A DNA stretch of 64,000 nt from JADMIH01 sp036399775 (lineage in GTDB: Bacteria > Chloroflexota > Chloroflexia > QHBQ01 > JADMIH01). Below are positions 9,278-18,432 of this stretch, piece after piece; position 1 is the stretch's first letter, and the number at the start of each line of letters is the position of its first letter. The notes below the pieces were generated by a model. It did no database searches and was not told the DNA's origin. It was given only the letters and a program-made list of their open reading frames with translations. Where the stretch lies: assembly GCA_036399775.1 (NCBI GenBank), contig DASWMJ010000048.1:1-64000 (forward strand), read 5' to 3'. Position numbers and translations under genes: made by a program.

Positions 9278-10666
9278 ATGGATAGCAAAACCACTAACAT
9301 GAAGATCCTCATGGTGACGATAGGCTACCCGCCGGAACAGGTGGGCGGCACTGAGACGCACGTATTGGGTCTGGTTGAGGCGCTGAAGGCGAAGGGGAAC
9401 ACCTGCCACGTCACCTATATTGAGCCGTTTGAGGACGCGAGCAGGCCGAACATAGAGATAGCTTCACGGGAGTATCTTGGCACGTCCGTACATATCGTTC
9501 GCGTGAACCGCGCGCATTATATGCTTGAGTTCATCAGCTTCGACGCCAAGCTGCGGGCCGCTCTTCTCGCAGCTTTTCACAAGATTGTAGAAGAGGTTCG
9601 GCCAGATGTGGTGCATGTGCTACCGCTCAGGCTGGCTATCGAGTCGTACTTGATAGAGTCATTAAAGCGCCAGGGACAAAAGGTGGTGCTAAGCTACCTC
9701 TCATCAACGACGGGCTGCGCGCGGGGCGACCTTGTGTACATGGGGAAAGAGGTCTGCGACGGGCGCATTATCCAGACCCGGTGTACTGCCTGCCTCTACC
9801 ACTACAAGGGGGTAAGCGCACCTGCTGCTCATGTGCTCTCTCGGCTGCCCGTCACCTTTTACCAAGCAGGGTATTCAGCGTCAGATAAGATACCTGGGGC
9901 GCGCAAGCTGAAGTCGTTCTTCAGCATCCCTCTGCTGATTGAGGCGACTTCCAAAGCTTGGGCGCGCGCTATGGGGCATGCCCATACCGTAGTGGCCGTA
10001 TGTGGTTGGGTACAGCGCGTGCTTCTAACGAACAACGTCCCGGCCAGTAAGGTCCATCTGTCCAGGCTGGGGCTTCGCATTATCAACCCACAGGAGATAG
10101 CGCCTCAGTCGCGCATAGGGCCGACGCGCTTCGGTTACATAGGGCGTATTGGGAAAGAGAAGGGGATAAACGTGCTGATAGAAGCCCTTGAGCGACTACC
10201 CAGGCATGTCCCGTTCCGCTTTGAGGTATGTAGCTCGACGTTCAGCGCGCGCATCCGCTCTTCCGACCAGGAGGAGTTGGTCTGCCGACTGCAAAAGCTG
10301 GCGGCCAGCGACCCGCGCCTGGTGATACGCGGCCATATCGGCGATAGCGAACTTCAAAGCGTGCTCGCACAGTGGGATGCCATAGTCGTCCCCTCGTTGT
10401 GGCTGGAATCGGGGCCGTTGGTGGTACACGAGGCATTTTCAGTCCGCACGCCCGTCATCGGCAGCGACAGAGGTGGCATCGCCGAACTGGTAGAGCACGG
10501 TAAGACCGGCTTCTTGGTGCCGCCCAACGACGCCAAAGCTCTGAGCGAAGTCTTGCAGTTGTGCGCCGAGCAGCCTGACTTATTACGCAACTTGAGGACG
10601 AGCATCGGCAGGGTGCGCACGACCGTCGAAGTGGCGGACGATATTCTCAGGCTATACAGCGCGTAA
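9278..10666 (+). CDS. GT4-family glycosyltransferase with a four-cysteine insert
   Basis: This GT-B glycosyltransferase has 462 residues from the first ATG; an ATG seven codons later (MKILMVTIGYPP) is at least as likely. The N-terminal loop EQVGGTETHVLGL and the donor-site region ESGPLVVHEAFSVRTPVIG are clear GT4 marks. A segment near residues 147-175 carries four cysteines, CARGD, then EVCDG, then RCTAC, as in a GT4 subgroup with a putative zinc-binding insert. It presumably adds one sugar of the repeat unit. Unlike the preceding gene pair, its composition is back to the high GC of the locus. Confidence 0.88.
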   Translation: MDSKTTNMKILMVTIGYPPEQVGGTETHVLGLVEALKAKGNTCHVTYIEPFEDASRPNIEIASREYLGTSVHIVRVNRAHYMLEFISFDAKLRAALLAAFHKIVEEVRPDVVHVLPLRLAIESYLIESLKRQGQKVVLSYLSSTTGCARGDLVYMGKEVCDGRIIQTRCTACLYHYKGVSAPAAHVLSRLPVTFYQAGYSASDKIPGARKLKSFFSIPLLIEATSKAWARAMGHAHTVVAVCGWVQRVLLTNNVPASKVHLSRLGLRIINPQEIAPQSRIGPTRFGYIGRIGKEKGINVLIEALERLPRHVPFRFEVCSSTFSARIRSSDQEELVCRLQKLAASDPRLVIRGHIGDSELQSVLAQWDAIVVPSLWLESGPLVVHEAFSVRTPVIGSDRGGIAELVEHGKTGFLVPPNDAKALSEVLQLCAEQPDLLRNLRTSIGRVRTTVEVADDILRLYSA

Positions 10667-10678
10667 GGTAACCCCGTC

Positions 10679-11560
10679 TTGCAGCGTCTACGAAGAAACC
10701 TGTTTATCTACTTCAGGCGATTGGTGAGCCTCGTTGCAGGGCATGGTCTTGGCAGGTTCCGAGTGGTAAGGGCCATGCATGCATGGCTGTACCGCCGCTT
10801 GAAGCCTGCATCCATAAGGGTTAATGGCTTCAAGCTCTTTCTAGACCCGGACGACAAAGTAATGTCCCACTACCTTCTAGAAGACAGAAGGTGGGAGCCA
10901 CTTGAGACCAGCATCATAGAGAACGAACTAAAAGAGGGGGATGTCGTCCTGGATATAGGGGCAAACATAGGGTATTACACCATATTGGCAGCGCGGCGCG
11001 TAGGGCCAAGAGGGAGGGTATTCGCTTTTGAGCCGGACCCGCGAAACTTCGCCTTGTTGCAGAAGAACTTGAGAGCTAATGGCTGCACTAATGTTCATGT
11101 AGAACGAAAAGCCGTTTCGGACTGTACCGGGACAATCAATCTCTATCTGAATGAGCTTAACAAGGGGGACCACACTATCTACGACGTAGGTGGCCGACAA
11201 TCCGTTGAGGTCGGCGCGGTGCGGCTCGATGACTATTTCTCAAAGTACGGCGGGAAGATAGACCTTATCAAGATAGATGTGCAGGGGGCAGAGGGAAAAG
11301 TATTGCTAGGGATGCGCGGTCTGCTGGAACGGAACAAACAGGTCCGTATCATCACGGAGTTCTGGCCGCACAGATTGGAGGAGTGCGGCACGCCGTCTGA
11401 AGAGTTCATAGGAGGACTGATGGCTCATGGCTTTACCCTGTATAACATCAATGAAGAGAGTCGCCAGGTAGAGAGGATAACAGCTGGTGAATTGCTCAGT
11501 GCCTTTGGCGGTAATCCAATAGGCCAAACAAACTTACTGTGCAAGGCAACGGCAAATTAG
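10679..11560 (+). CDS. FkbM-family methyltransferase
   Basis: This 293-residue SAM-dependent methyltransferase of the FkbM family typically O-methylates hydroxyl groups in polyketides and sugars. The SAM motif VVLDIGANIGYYTILA is near residue 97, the acidic loop VFAFEPDPRNF near 118, and the conserved IKIDVQGAEG near 197. A predicted TTG start lies 13 bases after the previous stop, and the ribosome site is weak. In this locus it should methylate a sugar of the polymer or its non-reducing end. A second FkbM gene lies at 16140. Confidence 0.87.
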   Translation: MQRLRRNLFIYFRRLVSLVAGHGLGRFRVVRAMHAWLYRRLKPASIRVNGFKLFLDPDDKVMSHYLLEDRRWEPLETSIIENELKEGDVVLDIGANIGYYTILAARRVGPRGRVFAFEPDPRNFALLQKNLRANGCTNVHVERKAVSDCTGTINLYLNELNKGDHTIYDVGGRQSVEVGAVRLDDYFSKYGGKIDLIKIDVQGAEGKVLLGMRGLLERNKQVRIITEFWPHRLEECGTPSEEFIGGLMAHGFTLYNINEESRQVERITAGELLSAFGGNPIGQTNLLCKATAN

Positions 11561-11563
11561 AGA

Positions 11564-12838
11564 ATGAGCGGCAATGAGAGGGCCAACAAGGTATTATTCG
11601 CCCACCCTGGCAACCCACCCTTCGCGCAACAAGCCGCGCGTGCCCTTTATGAAGCGGGTATGCTGTCGGCCTACGTAACATCGTTCGCCTACCGTCCCAA
11701 AAGCAGGTTGGGGCGCGGGTTGGCGGCGGGCCTCGGCATCGTCATGTCCGACCCAGCGAAAGAACTGGCCCGCAGGCAGATTAGAGAAGTGCCGGATAGC
11801 GCGATCATCTCCTATCCGGTGCCAGAATTGTTGTGCATATTGAGCGGCAGGCTGGGGGTTGGGCCGGTCGCGGGCGACCTCCTGTGGGAGCGGGCTGAGA
11901 AGTGGTTCGATAGAGTCGTGGCACGCCGCCACGCATCCGGGGTAGATGCGGTGTACGGTTATGAGCATGTCACGCTGGATACTTTCAGGAGAATGAAGCG
12001 TGCGGGTGGACGTTGCATATACGACCAGCCGATCTGCCACCACAAGACTTTGTCCGAGATACTCTACAAGGAGTATGACAGGTTCCCGGAGGTGGAGACC
12101 CCTTACGAGGCGCACATACGCCGCCTGGCCCCGCGCCGGAATGCGCGTAAGGATGGAGAATTGGCGATGGCCGATTTTGTGATCGCGGCCTCCGGTTTCA
12201 CGAAGGACTCGCTGGTGCGAGCAGGGATAGATGAAGAACGGATAAAGGTCGTGCCATATGGAAGCCCCCCGGTGAGCGGCGAAGCGGTTCGCGAAGAGGG
12301 AGGGCCGATCATCTTTTTGAGCGCGGGCCAGCAGAGCGTGCGCAAAGGCACGCATTACCTCCTGGAAGCATGGCGCAAGCTACGACCCGGCAAAGGGGCC
12401 GAGTTGTGGCTGGTAGGCAGGATGACATTGCCATCTGAGCTGATGCGTAGCTTGCCTGGGAAGGTCGTGGTGCGCCCAAGCCTCCCGCACCGCCAGCTCT
12501 TCGAGGTATACCGCAAGGCGTCCGTGCTGGTATTCCCATCTCTGTGCGAGGGCTTCGGCATGGTGATTACCGAGGCTATGTCGCAGGGCCTACCCGTTAT
12601 CACCACGCCCAACACCGCAGGCCCCGACCTGATAAAAGACTATCAGAATGGGTTCATCGTGCCTATACGAGACGCGGACGCCCTGGCCGAGAAGATGGCG
12701 TGGTGCCTGGACAATCCCCGCGTGCTGGCAGAGATGGGCCGGGCAGCCGTGCAGACTGCCGCCGCGTGGCAATGGAGCGACTACCGCGCCGCGCTGGCCG
12801 ATGCGGTGAGCAGCTTCCTTTCGAGCGAGTGCCGGTGA
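11564..12838 (+). CDS. GT4-family glycosyltransferase
   Basis: This 424-residue GT-B glycosyltransferase has a clear C-terminal donor domain: IIFLSAGQQSVRKGTHYL near residue 247 and the motif CEGFGMVITEAMSQGLPV near 328-345, with the paired glutamates of family GT4. The N-terminal domain is less typical, starting NKVLFAHPGNPPFAQQAAR, and may define the acceptor. Its stop shares one base with the next gene's ATG, so translation of the two is probably coupled. Confidence 0.88.
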   Translation: MSGNERANKVLFAHPGNPPFAQQAARALYEAGMLSAYVTSFAYRPKSRLGRGLAAGLGIVMSDPAKELARRQIREVPDSAIISYPVPELLCILSGRLGVGPVAGDLLWERAEKWFDRVVARRHASGVDAVYGYEHVTLDTFRRMKRAGGRCIYDQPICHHKTLSEILYKEYDRFPEVETPYEAHIRRLAPRRNARKDGELAMADFVIAASGFTKDSLVRAGIDEERIKVVPYGSPPVSGEAVREEGGPIIFLSAGQQSVRKGTHYLLEAWRKLRPGKGAELWLVGRMTLPSELMRSLPGKVVVRPSLPHRQLFEVYRKASVLVFPSLCEGFGMVITEAMSQGLPVITTPNTAGPDLIKDYQNGFIVPIRDADALAEKMAWCLDNPRVLAEMGRAAVQTAAAWQWSDYRAALADAVSSFLSSECR

Positions 12839-13593
12839 TGAGAAGAGATATACTTTCGACAGGAAAGCTCGCGGGCAAGCGGGCGCTCTATCCGGGCCTC
12901 GACTTGCACACGCGATGCCGGTACCGCTATCTACCCCGCCTGTTCCGCCGGGGGAGTATTTACACCCTGGACGCGGGGTTTGGCAACGGCGCGTTGAGCT
13001 ATGCTGCCTACCGCAAGGGCAATCGCGTGCTGGGGGTTAGCGTAGCCGAGCGCGACGTGCAGGCGACGACCGCTCAGTTCGATTTCATGCGTGTCCCGCG
13101 AGAGAGGGTGGAGTTCAAGCTCAAGAACATTTACGACCTGCGTGATCTCAACCAACGGTTTGACCAGATTATTTGCAGCGAGACGCTTGAACATATAACT
13201 CGTGATGCTGAAGTGATAAAGATGTTTGCGGACCTGCTGACGCCTGGGGGGCGGTTGGTGCTGTGCTGCCCTTACGCTCTACACCCCGAACACAACCTGG
13301 GGCGCACCAACGAGCCTGAAACGGGCTACCACGTCCGAGACGGCTACACTATGGAAAGCTACAGGAGGCTGCTGGAGCCTGCAGGCCTGCGTATTACGAG
13401 GACGCTGGGGCTGGGGTCGCCGTTGCTGTGCCGGTTGGATTGGGTGTTGCGCCATTTTCGAGCGCGCTTCGGGCAGGTAGCAGCTATCCCTCTCTTCTTG
13501 CTGTTGCTGCCCCTGAGCTGGCTGGACCGCACCAATCCGCGAGTGCCGTTCTCGCTGGCGGTGGTGGCCGAGAAGGACGCGGGCCAGGCGTGA
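12838..13593 (+). CDS. Class I SAM-dependent methyltransferase
   Basis: This 251-residue Rossmann-fold methyltransferase shows the SAM-binding glycine motif LDAGFGNGALSYAA near residue 44, the post-motif ICSETLEHI near 116 and LTPGGRLVLCCPY near 135, as in the methyltransf_11 type. A hydrophobic stretch, VAAIPLFLLLLPLSW near 220, may make it membrane-associated. The start is the ATG that overlaps the previous stop as TGATG. Upstream codons in the same frame belong to the glycosyltransferase gene read out of frame. The target is unknown; a sugar or lipid-linked saccharide is likely. Confidence 0.82.
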   Translation: MRRDILSTGKLAGKRALYPGLDLHTRCRYRYLPRLFRRGSIYTLDAGFGNGALSYAAYRKGNRVLGVSVAERDVQATTAQFDFMRVPRERVEFKLKNIYDLRDLNQRFDQIICSETLEHITRDAEVIKMFADLLTPGGRLVLCCPYALHPEHNLGRTNEPETGYHVRDGYTMESYRRLLEPAGLRITRTLGLGSPLLCRLDWVLRHFRARFGQVAAIPLFLLLLPLSWLDRTNPRVPFSLAVVAEKDAGQA

Positions 13594-14849
13594 AGGTATG
13601 CCTGGTGGGAAGCACGCACCCCTGCCACAATCCGAGGCTGATCCGGGAGGCAGACACACTTGCCGCGATGGGCCACGACATCAAAGTGGTAGCCCCTAGC
13701 TTCATGCCTGGGCTACATGAGAAAGACCGGAGGCTTATAGCGACGAGAGAATGGCGACTGGTGAGCGCGGACTTCAGGCCAGGGACGTGGCGGAGGAGGT
13801 ACAGGTCGCTACTGGTGCGTGGGCGCAAGCGGTTCGCACGGGAGCTTTTCGGGCGGCTGAGGTGGGGTAGAGCGGTAGAGTATGCCTTTACGGCAGCCCT
13901 GCCCGAACTGAAGAGACTTGCGTTGCGCGAGCGGGCCGATTGGTTCATAGCGCACGCCCACCCGGCCCTGCCGGTAGCGGCGGCGGCGGCGAGACATTGG
14001 CAGGCACGATTGGGGTTCGATTGCGAAGATCTGCTTGCGGAGCTGGGCGCGGACCCACCGGAGATAGTACGGCGCATCGAGCGGAGGTACCTGCCCGCGT
14101 GCAATTACGTTTCCGTGCCGTCCCAGGCTATGGCGAAGAGGTTGCAGGAGAACTATGCGATCCCGGCCCCGATAGTGCTGTATAACGTCTTCCTGCTCGC
14201 CCTTGCTGATGGCCTGGCCGCGCCAATCGAACGCCCCGCGAGGGGCATACTCCGGCTGCACTGGTTCGGTCAGACTGTCGGGCCGGGGCGCGGGCTTGAA
14301 GAGGCCATAGAGGCGATGAAACTGCTTGGCCCAGGCGTGGAATTGCACCTCAGGGGCGTTATCTCCGGCGAGTATCGCGCCACACTCGCGGACCTGGCAC
14401 GGCAGCCGGGCGGGCCTGCGAACATCTTCTTTCACCCGCAAATAGACCACGACGACCTGATTCGCTCGCTGGCTGAGTTTGACGTAGGGCTGGCGCTGGA
14501 ACGGTTGGATAACGGAAGTTACTCACGGACCGTAACGAACAAAGTCTTCAGCTACTTGCTGGCGGGGCTGGCGGTGGCGGCTACAGACACGCCAGGCCAG
14601 CGTGAGGTCATGGGGCAGGTACCCTCGGCAGGCTTCCTGTATCCCGCGGGCGAGCCGGGCGCGCTGGCGGCGGGGTTGCGGCGCTGGCAGAGCGACATTC
14701 AAGAGATGCATGCCTCTCAACAGGCAGCATGGGACGCGGCGCGGCAACGGTTCTGCTGGGACATAGAGAAGGAGAATTACCTGCAAGCGCTGGACCACAG
14801 GACCTGCCATAGTTCGGCGGATCGTCTCACCAATAGGGAGGCAAATTGA
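13590..14849 (+). CDS. Glycosyltransferase, GT4-like
   Basis: This protein of 419 residues starts at a GTG that overlaps the previous stop as GTGA. The opening VKVCLVGSTHPCHNPR is a typical GT-B N-terminus. The middle contains DWFIAHAHPALP and DCEDLLAELG, and the donor region (GRGLEEAIEAMKLLG and then DVGLALERLDNGSYSRT) resembles GT4-like enzymes with a relaxed E-x7-E motif. It should act in repeat-unit assembly at the membrane. Family membership is clear from the fold-level pattern, but the sugar specificity cannot be read. Confidence 0.78.
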   Translation: MKVCLVGSTHPCHNPRLIREADTLAAMGHDIKVVAPSFMPGLHEKDRRLIATREWRLVSADFRPGTWRRRYRSLLVRGRKRFARELFGRLRWGRAVEYAFTAALPELKRLALRERADWFIAHAHPALPVAAAAARHWQARLGFDCEDLLAELGADPPEIVRRIERRYLPACNYVSVPSQAMAKRLQENYAIPAPIVLYNVFLLALADGLAAPIERPARGILRLHWFGQTVGPGRGLEEAIEAMKLLGPGVELHLRGVISGEYRATLADLARQPGGPANIFFHPQIDHDDLIRSLAEFDVGLALERLDNGSYSRTVTNKVFSYLLAGLAVAATDTPGQREVMGQVPSAGFLYPAGEPGALAAGLRRWQSDIQEMHASQQAAWDAARQRFCWDIEKENYLQALDHRTCHSSADRLTNREAN

Positions 14850-16135
14850 AGCGGGTCGCAATAATAGGGGCTGATTTCACACCGAGCAGTATGCCACCTG
14901 CGCTACGCATCCGGTTCTTCGCGCAGCATCTGGCAGAGTTTGGCTGGGAGCCGATCATTATCACGACTGACCCACGTTTCTACGAGTGGCCGGTGGACCA
15001 GGAGAACACACGCCTGCTGCCGGAACACTTGAAGGTGATACGCACGCCTGCGCTCTCAACCCGCCTAACACGCAAACTCGGATTCGGTGACGTTGGGATG
15101 CGGAGCATGTGGCACCACTGGCGCGTACTCTCCAAGTTGTGCCGTAAGGGCCTTGTAGACCTGATTTTTGTTCCTGTTCCGCCCTTCGTGCCGATGGTGT
15201 TCGGCAGGCTGGCTAATATGCGCTTTGGCGTGCCCTACGTTATTGACTATATAGACCCCTGGATCACACGGTATTACTGGACCGTACCTAAATCTCAGCG
15301 CCCGCGAAAGTGGTTCCTCGCGTACGCACTCTCTTGCGTGCTTGAGCCGATTGCTATCAAGCGTGCGGCCCATATTATTGGCGTATCGAAGGGGACAACA
15401 GACAGCGTCATATCGCGGTACCCGCGCTTCACGCAGGCACACACCACCGAAATACCGTATGGCGGCGAACCGGCAGACTTTGACTATTTGAAGAGGAACC
15501 CACGTAAGAACCAGATGTTTGATGCTGACGATGGGCTTCTGCATATCAGTTATGTGGGTGCCTGCATACCGGCCATGCACGCCGCCGTGAGAGCATTGTT
15601 CGATGCTATCTGCATGGGCCTCCGGCGCGAGGCGGAGCTTTTCGGGCGAGTACGGATGCATTTCGTGGGGACCACTTATGCGCCTGACGCCGAGGGGCTT
15701 TATCAAGTGATGCCCATCGCAAAGGAGAAGGGGATAGAGCACCTTGTCAGGGAGCACCCGGCTCGCGTGTCATACCTGGACGCGCTCCAAATCCTCCTGG
15801 ATTCGCACGCACTGTTGGCGATCGGCTCCGACGCGCCGCACTACACGGCTTCTAAGGTCTTCCCATACATACTGGCACAGAGGCCCATCCTGGCGCTGTT
15901 TCACGAGCAAAGCAGCGTTGTCAATATCCTGGAGGAAACGAAGGCCGGCGATGTGATAACGTTCAGCCCTGACCATCCAGTATCGGACCAGGTGGAGGAG
16001 ATTTACGAGTATATCAGAGGGATGCTTATGCTGCCCAGAAGGTACCAACCTCCAACTCACTGGGAAGCGTTCGAGCGATACACCGCACGCGCGATGACCG
16101 AGCGGCTCGCGCGCGTGTTTGACAGGGCACTCTAA
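14846..16135 (+). CDS. Glycosyltransferase, GT4-like
   Basis: This 429-residue protein begins RVAIIGADFTPSSMPPALR, a GT4-type opening for enzymes related to the WbuB/Fuc4NAc transferase group. It contains YVIDYIDPWITRYYW near 131, resembling the D-x-W segment of that group, and a weak donor domain with ASKVFPYILAQRPILALF near 340. The TTG start overlaps the previous stop as TTGA. I infer a sugar transferase working in the repeat-unit pathway; catalytic residues are not certain. Confidence 0.75.
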   Translation: MKRVAIIGADFTPSSMPPALRIRFFAQHLAEFGWEPIIITTDPRFYEWPVDQENTRLLPEHLKVIRTPALSTRLTRKLGFGDVGMRSMWHHWRVLSKLCRKGLVDLIFVPVPPFVPMVFGRLANMRFGVPYVIDYIDPWITRYYWTVPKSQRPRKWFLAYALSCVLEPIAIKRAAHIIGVSKGTTDSVISRYPRFTQAHTTEIPYGGEPADFDYLKRNPRKNQMFDADDGLLHISYVGACIPAMHAAVRALFDAICMGLRREAELFGRVRMHFVGTTYAPDAEGLYQVMPIAKEKGIEHLVREHPARVSYLDALQILLDSHALLAIGSDAPHYTASKVFPYILAQRPILALFHEQSSVVNILEETKAGDVITFSPDHPVSDQVEEIYEYIRGMLMLPRRYQPPTHWEAFERYTARAMTERLARVFDRAL

Positions 16136-16139
16136 CGAT

Positions 16140-16892
16140 ATGCTCTCTCGTACCCTCGCGCGAATCGCCGCTCGGCTTCCAAGCTCAGTGAAGTACCGGG
16201 CACGGGCGCTACGATGGATGTACACAAGAGTTCTACGCCTCGCGCAGCCTGTAATTCTCGTAACTACTCCTGTTGGAGCATTCAAGTGGTACGTGGACGA
16301 ATTGATCTCGCAGGAGTTCGTACTTGGAACTTATGAGCCGTATATGCAACGTGCCTTTCTAACCTATGTCAAATCGGGCTACGTGGTATTTGACGTGGGT
16401 GCACACGCCGGATTCCATACCCTTTTCTGTGCGTTACTCGTGGGACCGAAAGGGCAAGTTATCGCTTTCGAGCCGTGCCCTCTGAACCGGAGGACCATCG
16501 AGCGGCAGCGGAAATTCAACGCTGATCTACCTATCACGGTCTTGCCATACGCGCTAAGCGACCGTTGCGGCACACTGACCATGAACACGTCAATGGGGAG
16601 CAGCCAGGCCTACGTGAGCCAGACGGGGGATCTTACCGTCGAAAGTCGGACCATAGATGCGTTGGTATCGCAAGGAATCGTACCTCTACCTCAAGCTATA
16701 AAGCTGGATGTAGAAGGTCATGAAGCACAAGTGCTCGCAGGCGCCGTGCAGACCTTACGACGCTACAAGCCGGTAGTGCTCTGCGATTATAATGACGATA
16801 CTACCCTCCGGGAAGTTGAGGAACTCCTGGTGCCTTTAGGGTATGCTGTATTACCAGGCCCACCTATCACTGCCGTACCTGCTGAGAACTAG
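16140..16892 (+). CDS. FkbM-family methyltransferase
   Basis: This is a second FkbM-type SAM methyltransferase, of 250 residues. The SAM motif VVFDVGAHAGFHTLFCAL is near residue 82, VIAFEPCPLNRRT near 106, and the conserved KLDVEGHEAQVL near 187. I chose the ATG just after the previous stop; a TTG seven codons upstream would overlap the preceding gene by 17 bases. It is distinct from the gene at 10679, so the polymer may carry methyl groups at more than one position. Confidence 0.85.
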   Translation: MLSRTLARIAARLPSSVKYRARALRWMYTRVLRLAQPVILVTTPVGAFKWYVDELISQEFVLGTYEPYMQRAFLTYVKSGYVVFDVGAHAGFHTLFCALLVGPKGQVIAFEPCPLNRRTIERQRKFNADLPITVLPYALSDRCGTLTMNTSMGSSQAYVSQTGDLTVESRTIDALVSQGIVPLPQAIKLDVEGHEAQVLAGAVQTLRRYKPVVLCDYNDDTTLREVEELLVPLGYAVLPGPPITAVPAEN

Positions 16893-16926
16893 CCCAGCCC
16901 GGCATCATGCAATAGAACCGACATAG

Positions 16927-18114
16927 ATGCACAACAAGATAGCGATCGTCACCACGCACCCTATCCAATACCAGGTACCCTGGTTCAGAGGGTTGGCGGC
17001 GCACCCGGACCTGGATATTGAGGTATTCTTTTGCCACAAGGCCACGCCCGCCGAGCAAGCGGCAGCAGGGTTTGGTGTGCAGTTCGAGTGGGACGTTCCT
17101 CTATATGAGGGTTATCCGTACAGGTTTCTGAAGAATGTTGCCCGGAAGCCTTCAATCGCAACCTTCCGGGGTCTCGATACGCCGGAGATCGCACGCATAA
17201 TCGCTAAAGGGCGGTATAATGGGGCTATTGTTTCCGGGTGGAACTACAAGAGCGCATGGCAGGCGATAATTGGCTGTTGGCGCACACGAACGCCCGTGAT
17301 GGTCAGGGGGGATACGCACCTCTACTACCAGCGACACCCATTGAAGAAGGCGGCGAAATGGCTGGTATATCGCAGGTTCATACCCAGGCTCGACGCGTGC
17401 CTGGCGGTGGGGAAATGGTCGAGGGAGTATTATATTCACTATGGAGCCAGGCCCGACCGCGTTTTCATCGTGCCGCATGTCATCAACGATGAAGCCTTCG
17501 TATGTGAGGCGGCCCGGCTTCAGGAGAGCAGGCCCGCGCTACGGAGGCAGTGGGGGTTGGCGGAGGATGCCGTTGTCTATCTCTTCTCCGGCAAGCTCAT
17601 CGAGAGGAAGCGGCCTCTTGACTTCGTACGCGCCATAGGGAAGGCTGCGCCCGGTGGCGCTCCGGTGGCGGGGCTGGTAGTGGGAGACGGGCCGTTGCGG
17701 CAAGCCTGTGAAGACGTGGCGCGAGAGATAGGAGCGCCGGTGCGATTCGCGGGCTTCCTGAACCAGTCTGAAATTGTGGCTTCTTACGTGGCCGCCGACG
17801 CCCTGGTGCTGCCGTCGGATGCGCGGGAGACGTGGGGCCTCGTGGTCAATGAGGCAATGGCGTGTGGCCGCCCCTGCTTCGTGAGCGACCAGGTAGGCTG
17901 CGGGCCGGACATGGTGGTCCCTGGCAGCACAGGGCATATCTTCCAGATGGGAGATGTAGATGCGCTGGCGGAATTGCTGAGCATGCACGCAACGCAGCCA
18001 GGGACCCTCAAAACTATGGGCGAGCACGCGTGGAACAAGGCCAAGGAAAGTAGAGTTGACGTAGCCGTGCAAGGCGTCATGCAGGCGCTCGCCGCGCTGG
18101 AAGCACGCCATTGA
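16927..18114 (+). CDS. GT4-family glycosyltransferase
   Basis: This 395-residue GT-B enzyme starts NKIAIVTTHPIQYQVPWFR, a well-known opening in GT4 proteins of exopolysaccharide loci. The donor domain has YLFSGKLIERKRPLDF near 217 and ETWGLVVNEAMACGRPCFVS near 300, with both conserved glutamates. A gap with an inverted repeat separates it from the polymerase gene, so a transcript boundary could fall after it. Confidence 0.9.
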   Translation: MHNKIAIVTTHPIQYQVPWFRGLAAHPDLDIEVFFCHKATPAEQAAAGFGVQFEWDVPLYEGYPYRFLKNVARKPSIATFRGLDTPEIARIIAKGRYNGAIVSGWNYKSAWQAIIGCWRTRTPVMVRGDTHLYYQRHPLKKAAKWLVYRRFIPRLDACLAVGKWSREYYIHYGARPDRVFIVPHVINDEAFVCEAARLQESRPALRRQWGLAEDAVVYLFSGKLIERKRPLDFVRAIGKAAPGGAPVAGLVVGDGPLRQACEDVAREIGAPVRFAGFLNQSEIVASYVAADALVLPSDARETWGLVVNEAMACGRPCFVSDQVGCGPDMVVPGSTGHIFQMGDVDALAELLSMHATQPGTLKTMGEHAWNKAKESRVDVAVQGVMQALAALEARH

Positions 18115-18432
18115 ACAACCTGCTTTGTTTTAGAAGAGACTTTGCCAGTGTATAGGCTAAGAGATAGTAATGAGGTGGAGAGAAAAGTACACCTTGTCAT
18201 TCTGAGCGCAGCGAAGAATCTCGCTCCTCGCGTACAATGCTTATAGGATGGGCTTCAGGCAAGAGGATGCGCGAGGAGCAAGATTCTTCGCTGCGCTCAG
18301 AATGACAAGGATGGTGGTGGGGCTTCTTGGATGCAATTGTGTTAGTGCGGCATTCACAATGGCAGGGATGCAGGGGTAGTCTATGCCGTACTGTTTTGTT
18401 GGTGAGTTATTGGTAGTGAAAGGGTAACAATT
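18115..18432. other. Intergenic region with a large inverted repeat
   Basis: No gene is seen. The stretch is dominated by a hairpin with 41-base arms (given separately). The remaining sequence up to the polymerase start is AT-richer but shows no clear promoter. Confidence 0.6.
18192..18310. repeat. Inverted repeat element, CATTCTGAGCGCAGCGAAGA family, copy 1
   Basis: The arms 18192-18232 and 18270-18310 are reverse complements with one mismatch in 41 bases and a 37-base spacer. The sequence CATTCTGAGCGCAGCGAAGA is the outer part of the arm. Related copies are at 52498-52537 (single, shortened) and 59266-59366 (paired). The form suggests a palindromic interspersed element that may also act as a terminator. 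Confidence 0.85.
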